Below, piece after piece: positions 1 through 10,430 of a stretch of DNA of 21,645 nt (positions within the stretch are counted from its first letter, which is position 1; the number at the start of each line of letters is the position of its first letter). The DNA lies in assembly GCA_049999725.1 (NCBI GenBank), contig JBNGIS010019020.1:1-21645 (forward strand), in the 5' to 3' direction. Below the pieces are notes generated by a model, which made no database searches, was not told the origin of the DNA, and was given only the letters and a program-made list of their open reading frames with translations. Source of the stretch: Haplomitrium mnioides. Its lineage: Eukaryota; Marchantiophyta; Haplomitriopsida; Calobryales. Both the position numbers and the translations under genes were made by a program.

Positions 1-8
1 GCTGTTAG

Positions 9-132
9 TATGGAAAGTTGCTTTCAATTTCTAGAGTAGTATGGAAAGCTGCTTTCAATTTCTAGAGTATGGAAAGCTGCCTTCTCTCAATTTCTAGAGT
101 ATCTCTCAATTTCTAGAGTATGGAAAGCTGCC
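9..132. repeat. Imperfect tandem repeat, about 28-32 bp unit
   Basis: The unit begins TATGGAAAGCTGC and ends CAATTTCTAGAG. Copies start near 9, 40 and 68, followed by a shortened copy near 100 that keeps only the CTCTCAATTTCTAGAG half and a last half copy from 118. The array begins at the window edge, so more copies may lie to the left. No coding role is visible; it probably lies in an intron or intergenic DNA of the gene to the left. Confidence 0.75.
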
Positions 133-246
133 ATGTGCTCTGCTGGGGTTTGGTACTCTTCTCTCAATTTCTCACCTCGGAGTTCGCTGAGTTCCACCCT
201 GTACTCTTCCATGTAATCAATTCCTCGTGTCTCTTGCATATGCAAG

Positions 247-443
247 TATTAGATAAGTACAACTTTCCTTTGGCTGAGTTTGAGTTGCATGTGCATGTAG
301 AGAAAGCGAAGGATCTTTCAAACAAACCTAATCCTAATAGAAGAGATGAAAAGTGCGTTATCCACAACAGGCAATGGGAGAGGGCACTGTACCGAGAAAA
401 GACACAGCTAGTTAAGATGTACAAGAAAGATGTGAGGGGCTGA
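247..443 (+). CDS. Possible 3'-terminal exon of an unidentified gene
   Basis: I do not recognise this protein. An open frame ends at a TGA at 441-443 and is highly charged after about position 250: it runs LDKYNFPLAEFELHVHVEKA and later contains KAKDLSNKPNPNRR, then a Lys/Arg-rich tail ending KMYKKDVRG. A candidate acceptor AG lies at 245-246 (context TATGCAAG), so this may be the last exon of a plus-strand gene that starts outside the window. The frame also stays open upstream to an ATG at 120, but that part (Phe, Leu, His and Ser rich, overlapping the repeat) does not look coding. The regular spacing of charged and hydrophobic residues suggests a helical, possibly coiled-coil tail. It could still be chance; transcript evidence would decide. 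Confidence 0.4.
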
Positions 444-1760
444 AGTTGCCAAGTACAGGACCCTAAGAATACGTAGAGAAAGTGAGACAATCAGCTTGCG
501 GTGCATGATGCAGATCTCATGCAAGACGATAGCGTGTGTGTCTCTTGGCATTTGTGTTGCACATAAGTCAAACGCCCACGACATTGTGAAGTGGGGCGGT
601 ACAAGTTGAAACAAGTACAATTATGAAGGGGCGGCGCGTGGTTGTAACAATGCAGCCCTGTACTATTTTACTTCTACTCTACGTTTCTGTCTCATCATAA
701 ATGTATTCAGTTGCTCATTTTATCATTCGTGTGATTGGATATGAATTGCAATGAGAACAAACTCGCTTTTTGTCGATACATCTGACCATTTCCTGAACGG
801 TAGCAACAGTACTGTACGTGAATCTTGTTCTGGCAATTCAATTCCACTCTGCCGTAATCATGGTGATGATTGTTGACGAAATAGTTTACGTCTTTGGTGA
901 TGGAAGAAACATGACGATCTAATGTATAAAGGAAGATGTCAACATTGTATGTACAATCTTACTTGCGGTGTGTATTTCTTACAACTGAAATACAGTACTG
1001 TACCGCCCAAACAACAAGAGAAAACAGTCTGGGATCTGTGCACGAGACACAACATCGAAACCTGCTACACTACTGCCATCCACGGGAATATTTTGGCGCA
1101 TCCTTGAGACTATTTTTTGCAGCCATCCAAAATTTGTGAAGACTGTCCATGTTTGTTGGCACCATGTTTTTGGTATATAGCGCGCATGTCTTCCTGGAAC
1201 TGTGAATCTGGATCAATTTTTTGAGGGTGAGACAATGCGGGCAGCCTTAGTAAAGCTGTAAAGATTGTTTGACTTTTGCTCATGAATCTAGGAAAGATTT
1301 TACGCATACCAAGAAATAGGGCAGCGCCGTGTACATGATGCCGAGACGGTTACCACAGCAGGCTCTCGTGTAAATTAAAACTCACGTGGGCACAGGAATG
1401 TGGGCAAAGACCATCTTGAGCTGACATCTAGGAGTAAAAAGCGTTCTAGAAGGTGATCCAGAATCTGGAGCTCTTTCTGGAGCTGCTTCTGAATTCGTGT
1501 GGATGAGGCGTACAAGGCAGAAGAGTTACGTGTATTACAAGATTGTGCAAAAGTTGTCTGGTTTGTGGGAAGGTTCTACCCTAGCTCGTCAGCTCGGCGG
1601 AGTTGTTATTGTAATTGTTTTATTTATGTCAAGGAATCTGAAACGATTCGGTCTGTCATTCCTTCGTACGGTGGTTCATTTCCGGTCTTTGCCCGTGAAT
1701 GGGCATCCTCGTCCGTCCGTCCATCATCGATCTCATTCATGAACCTTGTTGAACACTAGT
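444..1760. other. Intergenic region without a supported gene
   Basis: Several short open frames exist on both strands, but none has recognisable protein character or splice-site support. Composition is mixed and similar to the introns of the downstream gene. It probably holds the 3' untranslated region of the left-hand gene and the distal promoter of the transporter gene. I see no RNA gene or mobile element. Confidence 0.6.
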
Positions 1761-1766
1761 GGTGTC

Positions 1767-1815
1767 TAAATATATCTCGCGAGCTTCAGACGTGGAAAGC
1801 AAAGAGTATAAGAAG
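1767..1815 (+). promoter_or_regulatory. Candidate core promoter of the ABC transporter gene
   Basis: Two TATA-like stretches lie 75-120 bp upstream of the start codon at 1888: TAAATATATC at about 1767 and GTATAAGAAG at about 1806. Either could position transcription so that the 5' leader is short. This is a weak inference from sequence; plant TATA-like motifs are common by chance. Confidence 0.25.
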
Positions 1816-1849
1816 GGTCGATCGACCATAGCTGTTGAGCACTTTGAAG

Positions 1850-1876
1850 ATGCGTCCTGGTGAAAGGGTCATGTAA
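1850..1876 (+). promoter_or_regulatory. Short upstream ORF before the transporter start
   Basis: An ATG at 1850 opens an 8-codon frame (MRPGERVM) ending with TAA at 1874-1876, eleven bases before the transporter ATG at 1888. If the transcript starts upstream of 1850, this upstream ORF would be read first and could lower translation of the main frame. Whether it is in the mRNA is unknown. Confidence 0.35.
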
Positions 1877-1887
1877 TTGCAACAATC

Positions 1888-4800
1888 ATGGCAGATCCAG
1901 GCAGTGGGTTGAAGGCACTTTCTCTTGGGAGCAGCAGGAGGAACAGTGCGTTCTCCCGTTCATCGGGGTCCAGTGCTGAGCTTAATGAGTTTAATCTCGA
2001 CGATGAAGAAGCCTTGAAATGGGCGGCACTAGAAAGACTTTCTACTTTTGACCGTCTTCGAACCTCAGTTATTAAAAATGAGCTTGGAGGTCCTCATGCC
2101 GATGCACAGCAGCTTGAGCATGTTGATTTGCGCCACATTGATGGATACACTCGACAACAAATCATTAATACATTCTTCAAAGGCAGCACGGAGGAGGACA
2201 ATGAAATGTTTTTAAAGAAGCTCCGAGCCCGAATTGACAGGTCTGTACACTATTGGACATTGACACTGCGCTATCGTCTTCCTTGATTGTCTTACACTCG
2301 CATGTTTTCAGATGGAACAAGTCCTTATGCACTTTCACCATGAGATTCTGGTGAACATGAGTGTTGCTTGCAGTTGGTATGCATGCCTGGACCAAGCTCA
2401 CTTGCTGGCCACTAGGTGAGATTCGGGATTTGGGATTTTCGATTCACCTCACCTCTAGCCACGGGACTACCTGAGATAACTCATGATTGCACGTATATGA
2501 GTCACATACACCTAGACATATCCCCACACTGCAAGGACAGAGATGACATTGTGAAAAGAGGTGCCGTTGAATCCCTTCTCAGTCACAAGTAAAATTGTAG
2601 CTCCAAAACGTAACAATTGTTCACGTAGACATCTGTCCCAACCCAGCTAGAGAATTACGACAGCATGATAATCAACTTTTCCTGATTTGTGCCACTGTCT
2701 CGTTCTGTCCCTCATATGAACAAAGTTCACCCCAAGCTCTCAAGTATTGATTGGGTAACGAACCTTAGCATGTTCTGCTCGTATCGAAATCCAGATATGA
2801 TCAAGTTGCACGACAGTTATTGTGCGCAAGTTGTGAAATTGCCGACGAACAACACTTGTTTGTGGATCCAGGCCATTGTTTACTCGGTCTCACTGATTCG
2901 AAAGTGGCTTGCCTATGTCAAGGCTGCAAATCGATTGTTCCGTAGTTCTTTCTCTTCAGCAGACGGTTGTTGATCCTAATAGAGTGTTATGGAGACACTT
3001 TGATTACGTAATGGTGATCATACTGCTTGTCACATGAACTCTGGGCTTGCTAAACGTCGCGTTTTTCTGCAGGGTTGGCATCACATTACCTACTGTTGAA
3101 GTACGTTACGAAAATCTAGAAGTCGAAGTAGACACACGACTAGGTGCTCGAGCTCTACCAACTCTGAAGAATGTTGCCCGCAACTGGATCGAGGTGCGTG
3201 TTGATGGTCCCGTCCTACGTTTTGCTCGAGAATATCCTGCGCTCAATTCGGACATGGAAGTGACAAATTTGCTCTAGTGCTGAGATCTATGAAACCAATA
3301 AACTAACAAAGCGTTGTCACGCTACGAGTGCCTACGAATATTTTGATCGTGCCTTGTTTGGTAGCAATTCCGCATTTGTCACTTCGAAATCTGCAAAAGC
3401 TAGAGGGAATATTCTTCTGGTAGGACTGTGTTGCATTTCCATGACGTCCTCCTGAGTAAAGTTGTTTGACCAAGCTCAGGGTGCGTTCGAGTATATTGGT
3501 ATCTCACTTGCCGAGAAGAGACGGGTAAAGATTCTGAAGAATGTCAACGGAATCGTGAAGCCTGGCAGGTACTCTCTCTCGATTCATAATTTGCACTTTT
3601 TTCAGACGTTTCATATCCGATTATAGAGTAGGTCGTTAGATTTCGTGGGACTTTCTCATCAGCACTGTCAAGTTGAATTTTATGAATAACAACTATGTAT
3701 TGTGTTTTAAGGATGACATTGCTGCTTGGGCCCCCTGGCGCTGGCAAGACAACTCTTCTTCTGGGACTTGCTGGGAAGTTGGATTCGAATTTGAAGGTAG
3801 GCACGATCCATTACCTTTGTTTCATGAAAACACAATTTCTGTATTCATATCAGCGCAGCTCCCAATCATCGAATGGTTTTACATCCAAATTATTAAGGTC
3901 ACTGAATTTCGTCAATGTGTGACTATAACAGGTTAGCGGGGATATCACATATAATGGATTAAAGTTGAATGAGTTTGTACCTGAAAAATCTTCGGCCTAC
4001 ATCAGCCAGCATGATCTGCATATCGGGGAGATGACAGTGCGAGAAACTTTGGATTACTCTGCGCGATTTCAAGGAGTTGGCACACGATTTGGTCAGATTC
4101 TTACTTTGAATCCACTCCGTTTAAACAACGAGCTCTAGAGGAGATTCTTGTTTTTTCAATTGAAAGTACAAATGGTCAGTGTATTGGTGTTGGGGATTGC
4201 AGAGTTGCTGTCAGAACTCCTAAAGAGAGAGAAAGAGCTCCATATTCAACCTGATACAGCAGTGGATGCTTTCATGAAGGTAAGAAATAGTCTGGGGAGT
4301 TTGTGTTCACCTCGTGCATAAGCTATCCAGATGAAGGAATCTTGCAACTGTTGCAGTCTGAGATTGTTCCTTATTCCATAATCGCGACAAATTCCCATGT
4401 GCATGCTTCCCAGAAAGTCGGGGAACACAATTGTAACCGTTGCTATCTTTTAATTCCAGGCAACTTCTATAGAAGGGGTGGAGAGCAGCCTTGCCACAGA
4501 CTACACGATGAAGGTACCAGTTAGTTTTACGGCCAAAAATTCTTTGTGAAAATTAATCTCAGGATTGAATGAAAAAAGAAGCAACGCGTGGAATACGTGA
4601 AAATTGGCAGATTTTAGGCCTGGACATTTGTGCGGACATATTTGTTGGTGACGCCATGCGTCGAGGAATTTCTGGCGGGCAAAAAAAACGAGTTACAACT
4701 GGTATGATGAGAGAGATTGAATGAAGAAATATTCAAATGCGTGCCATTACTGATGCCTCCCCGCTCATTTGATGTTGGACGAATCGGCGGATGTGCAGGG

Positions 4801-7800
4801 GAAATGATCGTTGGACCGACGAGAACATTGTTCATGGATGAGATTTCGACTGGCCTGGACAGCTCCACTACTTTCCAGATTGTGAAATGCTTGCGCCAGT
4901 TTGTGCATGTAATGGACGCAACAATTTTAATGTCACTGCTGCAGCCAGCCCCGGAAACCTACGACCTTTTCGATGATATTCTTCTTCTTTGTGAAGGGCA
5001 AGTTGTGTATAACGGACCTCGCGAAAACATTTTGGAATTCTTTGAAGCGTGTGGCTTTAGGTGCCCCGAACGGAAAGGAGTTGCAGACTTTCTACAGGAG
5101 GTGATTGAGATTCTTGTATAAGTTTCAAAGTGTACATGAACACTCAGTTGAGCGTGTTCTGCAGTGACTGTCAAAATCGTTTTTTGGTTTGGATAGCGCT
5201 TGACTCACGATACGGTACTAATCCCTGTGTTGGATTGTGCAGGTCACGTCACGGAAAGATCAGCAACAATACCATTATGATCGGGGCCAACCTTACCAGT
5301 TTGTTCCAGTCACATATTTTGCTAATTACTTCAAGAAATTCTCTGTGGGGGAAAAGATGACCGAAGAGCTCAGTGTGCCCTTCGACAAAAGCAAGAATCA
5401 TAGTGCAGCGCTATCGTTTCAAAAGTATTCAGTTTCGAATTTGGAGCTCTTGAAGGCGAACTTTGACAAAGAGCTGCTCTGGATGAAAAGAAATTCTTTT
5501 CTTTTCATTTTCAAAGCATGCCAGGTACGCTGTATTCTGAATATTTGACTGTACATAACATCAGATAAATTACAAGTGTGTCTGGTTTAAGATGGCGAGG
5601 AAGGGAATTCACAATGTGCTTGTTTCTGGTCTGAATTCAGATTGCAATAGTCGGTCTCATCGCAATGTCGGTGTTCTTCCGCACACAAATGAAGAGGAGC
5701 AGTTATGGAGACGCACAACTATATGACAGTGCCCTCTTCTTTGGCATCACCATGATGATGTTCAATGGCTTTACAGAACTCTCACTTACAGTGGGACGAC
5801 TCCCGAACTTCTACAAGCAGCGAGACTTGCTCTTCTATCCTCCTTGGGCATGGGCTATACCTGGAATTCTTTTGCGTGTTCCGGTGTCAATTTTCGAGGC
5901 TTTAATCTATACTGTGCTCACATACTACACAACAGGATTCGCTCCTGAAGCTGAAAGGTAAGGTTTACCAATTGGAGATTGTAGAGCGTACTGCGGATGT
6001 GCATGCCAACGTATCTCAAACATCATTTGGATTTGCGCAGGTTTTTTCGGCAATTTTTTAGCTACTGTTTGTTACATCAAATGTCATCATCTGTTTTCCG
6101 TTTGATTGCGGGAGTGTGCCGATCGATGGTGGTTGCCAACACTGGAGGATCTCTTACTCTACTCATAATCTTTTGTATGGGAGGATTCCTTCTCCCAAGA
6201 AATGATGTGAAAAAGTGGTGGCTCTGGGGTTATTGGGTGTCGCCCTTGTCCTATGCTGAGAATGGTATTGCTGTCAATGAATTCTTGGCACCTGAGTGGC
6301 AAAAGGTAATGTTCTCAGCCCCTGATTGTCGACGTTGGATTACATTATTTTGTGCTTTAAGCTTTTCGTGAGCAGCATGTTCAATTGATGACTCTGTCGT
6401 GTGCTATGCTTCAGAACGTATCGGATTCAACTCACACGCTCGGCGTCCAATTCCTCATCAATACCGGAAACTTTCCTTATGGATACTGGTATTGGATAAG
6501 TGTGGCAGCAATGATAGGATGGACTGTGTTATTCAACGTACTATTCATATTTTCGCTGAGCTTAAAGCGTGAGTATGCTTTGTGTTCTAGCTACCAAAAT
6601 TCTCAGAGTGTGGTTGAAATCAATGTTCATGGTAACAATTGTCGTGTACTCGAACGAATTTTCGCTCGTTTTCACAGCATTCGGGAGTATCACCCCTGTT
6701 ATCTCGTTGGAGTCTATGGCTGAAGAGGAAGAAGGACGAGTAACTGAAGGCGGTGAAGTACGTGCAATTGCAGCCGATCCAATGCCTCGCTCGCTATCCG
6801 GTGCGACGACACCAGGCCGTACGAGTCTCTCCAACTCATGTTACCTCACGAATTATACATTCAGAATATGTTCACGTAAGCGAGATTTGAATAAAGAACG
6901 GTGCAATGGTGTCCGTGCAGGATCTCCAAGGAAGAGCTTGTCCTTCAAAAAAGGAAGAGACTCGTTTGAAGGGTCTCCGCGGAAGAGTATGTCCCACTCA
7001 ATTGAAGGAGGTGATGGAGCTCCAGCTGGTAAACGGGGGATGATCTTTGTATTTCTACCATTCGCCGTTACTTTTAAGCTTTGGTGAGAGGCAAGGCCGT
7101 GGAGATTGAGCAAAACATTTGTGTGCAGGATTTCCACGGAAGAGTTCGTCCACAATGAACAGAGAGTCACTTGAAATCTTCGCCAAAAGTCAGGGTAAAC
7201 GGGGCATGATCTTGCCATTCCAGCCGTTGGCTCTCAGTTTCAATGACGTCTGCTACTCTGTGGACATGCCTGTTGTAAGCATCCCATTCTCGTACCGCCT
7301 TTGGAGATTCCCAAGCACAGCCAACGATGAAGGGATTGCAACTAACACATGGGGGATGAATAATTTGGTAGGAAATGAAGCAGCAAGGAGCGTTGGATGA
7401 CAAACTGCAGCTACTACGGCGGGTGACAGGAGCATTTCGGCCAGGAGTTCTCACGGCCTTGGTTGGCGTCAGTGGGGCAGGAAAGACAACACTAATGGAT
7501 GTGTTAGCAGGAAGAAAGACCGGAGGATATATTGAAGGGGACATTCGAATCTCTGGGTTCCCTAAGAAACAAGAGACGTTTGCCCGTGTGTCTGGCTACT
7601 GTGAACAGAATGATATTCATTCTCCACAGGTCACAGTTCACGAGTCTTTAGTCTATTCTGCGTGGCTTCGTCTGCCCACTGATGTTCATTCCGATGTCAA
7701 AACGGTAATCTTTCCACCCCTCTCAATCAGAAAATTTCATTTGACTGGTGTCTGCTAGCTGCGGGACTGGGAGATCATGACCTGAATTTTCGTGTACATT

Positions 7801-9872
7801 GTGCAGCAATTTGTGCTCGAAGTTATGGAGCTTGTGGAGTTGACATCGTTAACAGACGCCCTCGTTGGTCTACCAGGCGTGACTGGGTTGTCCACAGAGC
7901 AACGAAAGCGCCTAACAATCGCTGTGGAACTGGTTGCGAACCCTTCAATCATTTTCATGGATGAACCTACATCTGGCTTGGACGCACGAGCTGCTGCTAT
8001 CGTTATGAGAACTGTTCGCAACACTGTTGATACTGGGCGGACGGTGGTTTGCACCATTCATCAACCAAGCATCGACATTTTTGAGGCTTTTGACGAGGTA
8101 AATTTGCACATTTTTCAGAGAACTAAAATCGTGGAAATGTCTGGTGCGGGACCTCTATGTTAGATCCGGTATGTTGGTACTGGAAGTGAGACATTCGTAG
8201 TTGTTACTGTGGTTGTACCTCACTGGATGCATGGCAAATGCAAATTTTGATGCAGTTGCTCCTCATGAAGCGTGGTGGGCAAGTGAGTTATGCTGGTCCC
8301 TTGGGCCGTCAGTCTCACAGGCTTATTGAATACTTTGAGGTAACAGTACAAATGTTCTTCAGGATTCTTCGGGAAGGAATGTTGCAATGGCGTCATGCTA
8401 AAGTGAGACTGATAAGTTCTCGTCACGCTGCAGGCCATATCTGGTATACCCAAAATTAAAGACGGTTACAATCCGGCCACTTGGATGCTGGAAGTGACAT
8501 CCGGCGCTGTTGAACAGCGTCTGGGCATTGATTTTGCTGAGCACTTCTTGAACTCGTCGCTCTTCGAGTGAGTGTCTCCACTCATTGCCACTCTACACTA
8601 AAGCTTTACAGAATAGTAATCTTGATCGTGGAACGAGTTTTGACATTGTGTATGGATCGTTCAGGCGGAACAAAGCACTGGTGGAGCAATTGAGTATACC
8701 AGCTCCTAATGCCAAGGATTTAAAATTTCCAACCCAGTACTCTCAACCTTTCTTTATACAAGTGAGGTCTTGCCTATGGAAGCAATACTGGACATATTGG
8801 CGCAGTCCAGACTACAACAATGTGCGACTTACGTTCACAACTGTCGCTGCCATCGTGTTGGGCACTATGTTCTGGCAACTCGGACAAAACGTGTAAGAAA
8901 GCCGTCTCGTTTGTCAATAGATCATCGCTGGTGTCTAGACCTGGTTTTCTCGAGGCTAACTATAAACTCGGTTGTGCTGTGTTGTAGTCATACTCAAACA
9001 CAGCTGAACAGTGTTCTTGGAGCAATGTATGCTGCTGCTTTGTTTCTCGGAGTGAACAACACATCCACAGTCATGCCTGTAGTGGCCACAGAGCGTACTG
9101 TGTTTTACAGAGAGCGCGGAGCTGGAATGTATTCTGCTATACCCTATGCTATTGCACAGGTAAACCCTTATGATATCTATGAATGGCCAGTAATCGATGA
9201 ACGAGGTTGAAAAAGGAGAATCTCTGGACTTACTCTTGTCAATGTCGATTTCAGGTTCTCGTAGAACTTCCTTATTGTTTACTTCAAACCTGTATTTATG
9301 GGTCAATCACGTACAGCATGATCGGTCTTGAATGGAGTGTGAAAAAATTTTTCTGGTACTTGTTCTACACTTTCTGCACCTTGATGTACTTCACCTACTA
9401 CGGCATGATGGCGGTGTCTCTCACTCCGAATCATGGCATAGCGGCGATCGTGGCATCAGGCTTCTACTCTTTATTCAACTTGTTTTCTGGATTTCTCGTT
9501 CCCAAGCCGGTACGTAAGTCCCCAGTTCCAGACGATTTGCAAAGATACATCAGGAAATCGAACGTTTCTAACATTCACCTGCTCTTGTGGATGTGGTTAC
9601 AGAGCATTCCGGTGTGGTGGATTTGGTATTACTACGCATGTCCCGTGGCTTGGTCATTCTACGGCATCGTCATCACTCAGTTTGGACACATTGATACCAT
9701 TATAGATGTGAGGGGCAAGGGAAATCAAACCGTCCAGGTTTATCTCGATGACACATTCGGTTTGAAGACAAGTTTCATACCTGTGGTGGCAGTCATGAAC
9801 ATCTTATTCCCTGTTCTCTTTGCCGCAGTTTTTGGATTTGCCATCAAATTTCTTAACTTCCAGAATCGTTAA
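1888..9872 (+). CDS. PDR-type full-size ABCG transporter (24 exons)
   Basis: This is a plasma-membrane ATP-driven exporter of the plant pleiotropic drug resistance (PDR) family, with reverse domain order NBD1-TMD1-NBD2-TMD2. Exons read from in-phase GT-AG sites: 1888-2240, 3073-3193, 3480-3568, 3712-3796, 3932-4091, 4203-4279, 4460-4513, 4611-4701, 4799-5100, 5243-5524, 5641-5957, 6041-6305, 6415-6568, 6678-6818 (or 6875), 6921-7028, 7129-7274, 7372-7704, 7807-8097, 8256-8339, 8434-8567, 8665-8892, 8988-9159, 9255-9509, 9603-9872. This gives about 1,503 residues, normal for the family. NBD1 has Walker A GPPGAGKT (194-201), signature ISGGQKKR (333-340) and Walker B TLFMDE (353-358). NBD2 has GVSGAGKT (about 947-954), LSTEQRKR (about 1054-1061) and [13 protein letters not shown]. 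Two hydrophobic membrane blocks follow the NBDs. The start is supported by the family-typical N-terminus ([14 protein letters not shown]). Intron 9 has a poor donor (GTGATT). No frameshift or premature stop is needed. Substrate and exact orthologue cannot be told from sequence; ABCG29/36/40-like proteins export phenolics, hormones or toxins. Confidence 0.95.
2241..3072 (+). other. Intron 1 of the transporter gene (832 bp)
   Basis: This is the longest intron of the gene, between the codons for Asp-Arg and Val-Gly in the family-conserved stretch [16 protein letters not shown]. Donor GTCTGT, acceptor TTTTTCTGCAG. Inside I see no other gene. A short inverted repeat (AGGTGAG near 2414, CTCACCT near 2448) is the only structure noticed. 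Confidence 0.85.
6920..7250 (+). repeat. Tandem duplication of the transporter linker exon
   Basis: Three related coding motifs for G-S/F-P-R-K-S start at 6920, 6971 and 7128. A second block starting GTAAACGGGG appears at 7029 and again at 7195. In the second position it encodes the family-conserved entry to NBD2 ([15 protein letters not shown]). In the first it encodes a decayed version ([15 protein letters not shown]) that runs into a stop at 7085-7087. The offset is about 157-166 bp. The only in-phase splicing skips the decayed block using GTAAAC at 7029 as donor, joining to 7129. So a former exon copy has become partly exon and partly intron. Confidence 0.7.
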
Positions 9873-10430
9873 AACACATCTGGCCTTGAAATTTTGGATT
9901 CTGAATTCAGCCTTGGTGGAAATAGATTACTTGCATAGTTCAGTTGGGATAGATATTACAGCTGTAGTAGAAAACAGAGTTTCGCAAACATATGCGGATT
10001 CTCCACCAGCGTCATCCATTTTTGTGTGGAGCCGACCTTGAAATCCCTCGACACCACTTACAGGAAGAGGTTTGTAGAAGCATCCGCTTAAAATTGAACG
10101 CGTGTGTACATGGAAGTAGAGGAGAAGAATGTATACCCTACCCGCATTGGGATGTATTTTGAAGCCTTTGTAAGCTAATGAGAAATGATTTCGAAGACTT
10201 GCTTGTGGAATTGACTTGTTTGGCTTTGGACATAGCCCATGCGTACACAATGGCAATGTTCATACACAATGTTCACCGTGCCATCAACACACCAGCATCC
10301 CTTATAGAACCATCGTCGACCCTCATACGCACGCGTGGCGTGAACAAGACTTTCACGCCGTACTTAAAAGTGTTCTACCCTCACGAGAAGGCAGCGACGG
10401 AGAAGAGAAGACACTGCATGCTTGCCAGGA
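9873..10430. other. Intergenic gap between transporter and phosphatase genes
   Basis: About 560 bp must hold the 3' end of the transporter transcript and the promoter and leader of the phosphatase gene. Open frames here lack family resemblance. An out-of-frame ATG at 10418 opens a frame that overlaps the phosphatase start and ends at 10477, so it would act as an upstream ORF if transcribed. I see no convincing TATA box. Confidence 0.55.

Noticed and set aside
1497-1759. Two overlapping plus-strand open frames of 81-86 codons upstream of the transporter
   Set aside because: No family pattern, no splice support, and both lie in the promoter-side intergenic DNA.
2689-2973. 94-codon open frame inside intron 1 of the transporter
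   Set aside because: It has no domain character, and the exons on both sides join in phase without it.
7029-7087. Coding use of the decayed KRGMIFVF block as part of the transporter
   Set aside because: It ends in a stop, and the later donor at 7084 would shift the next exon into a frame with an early stop.
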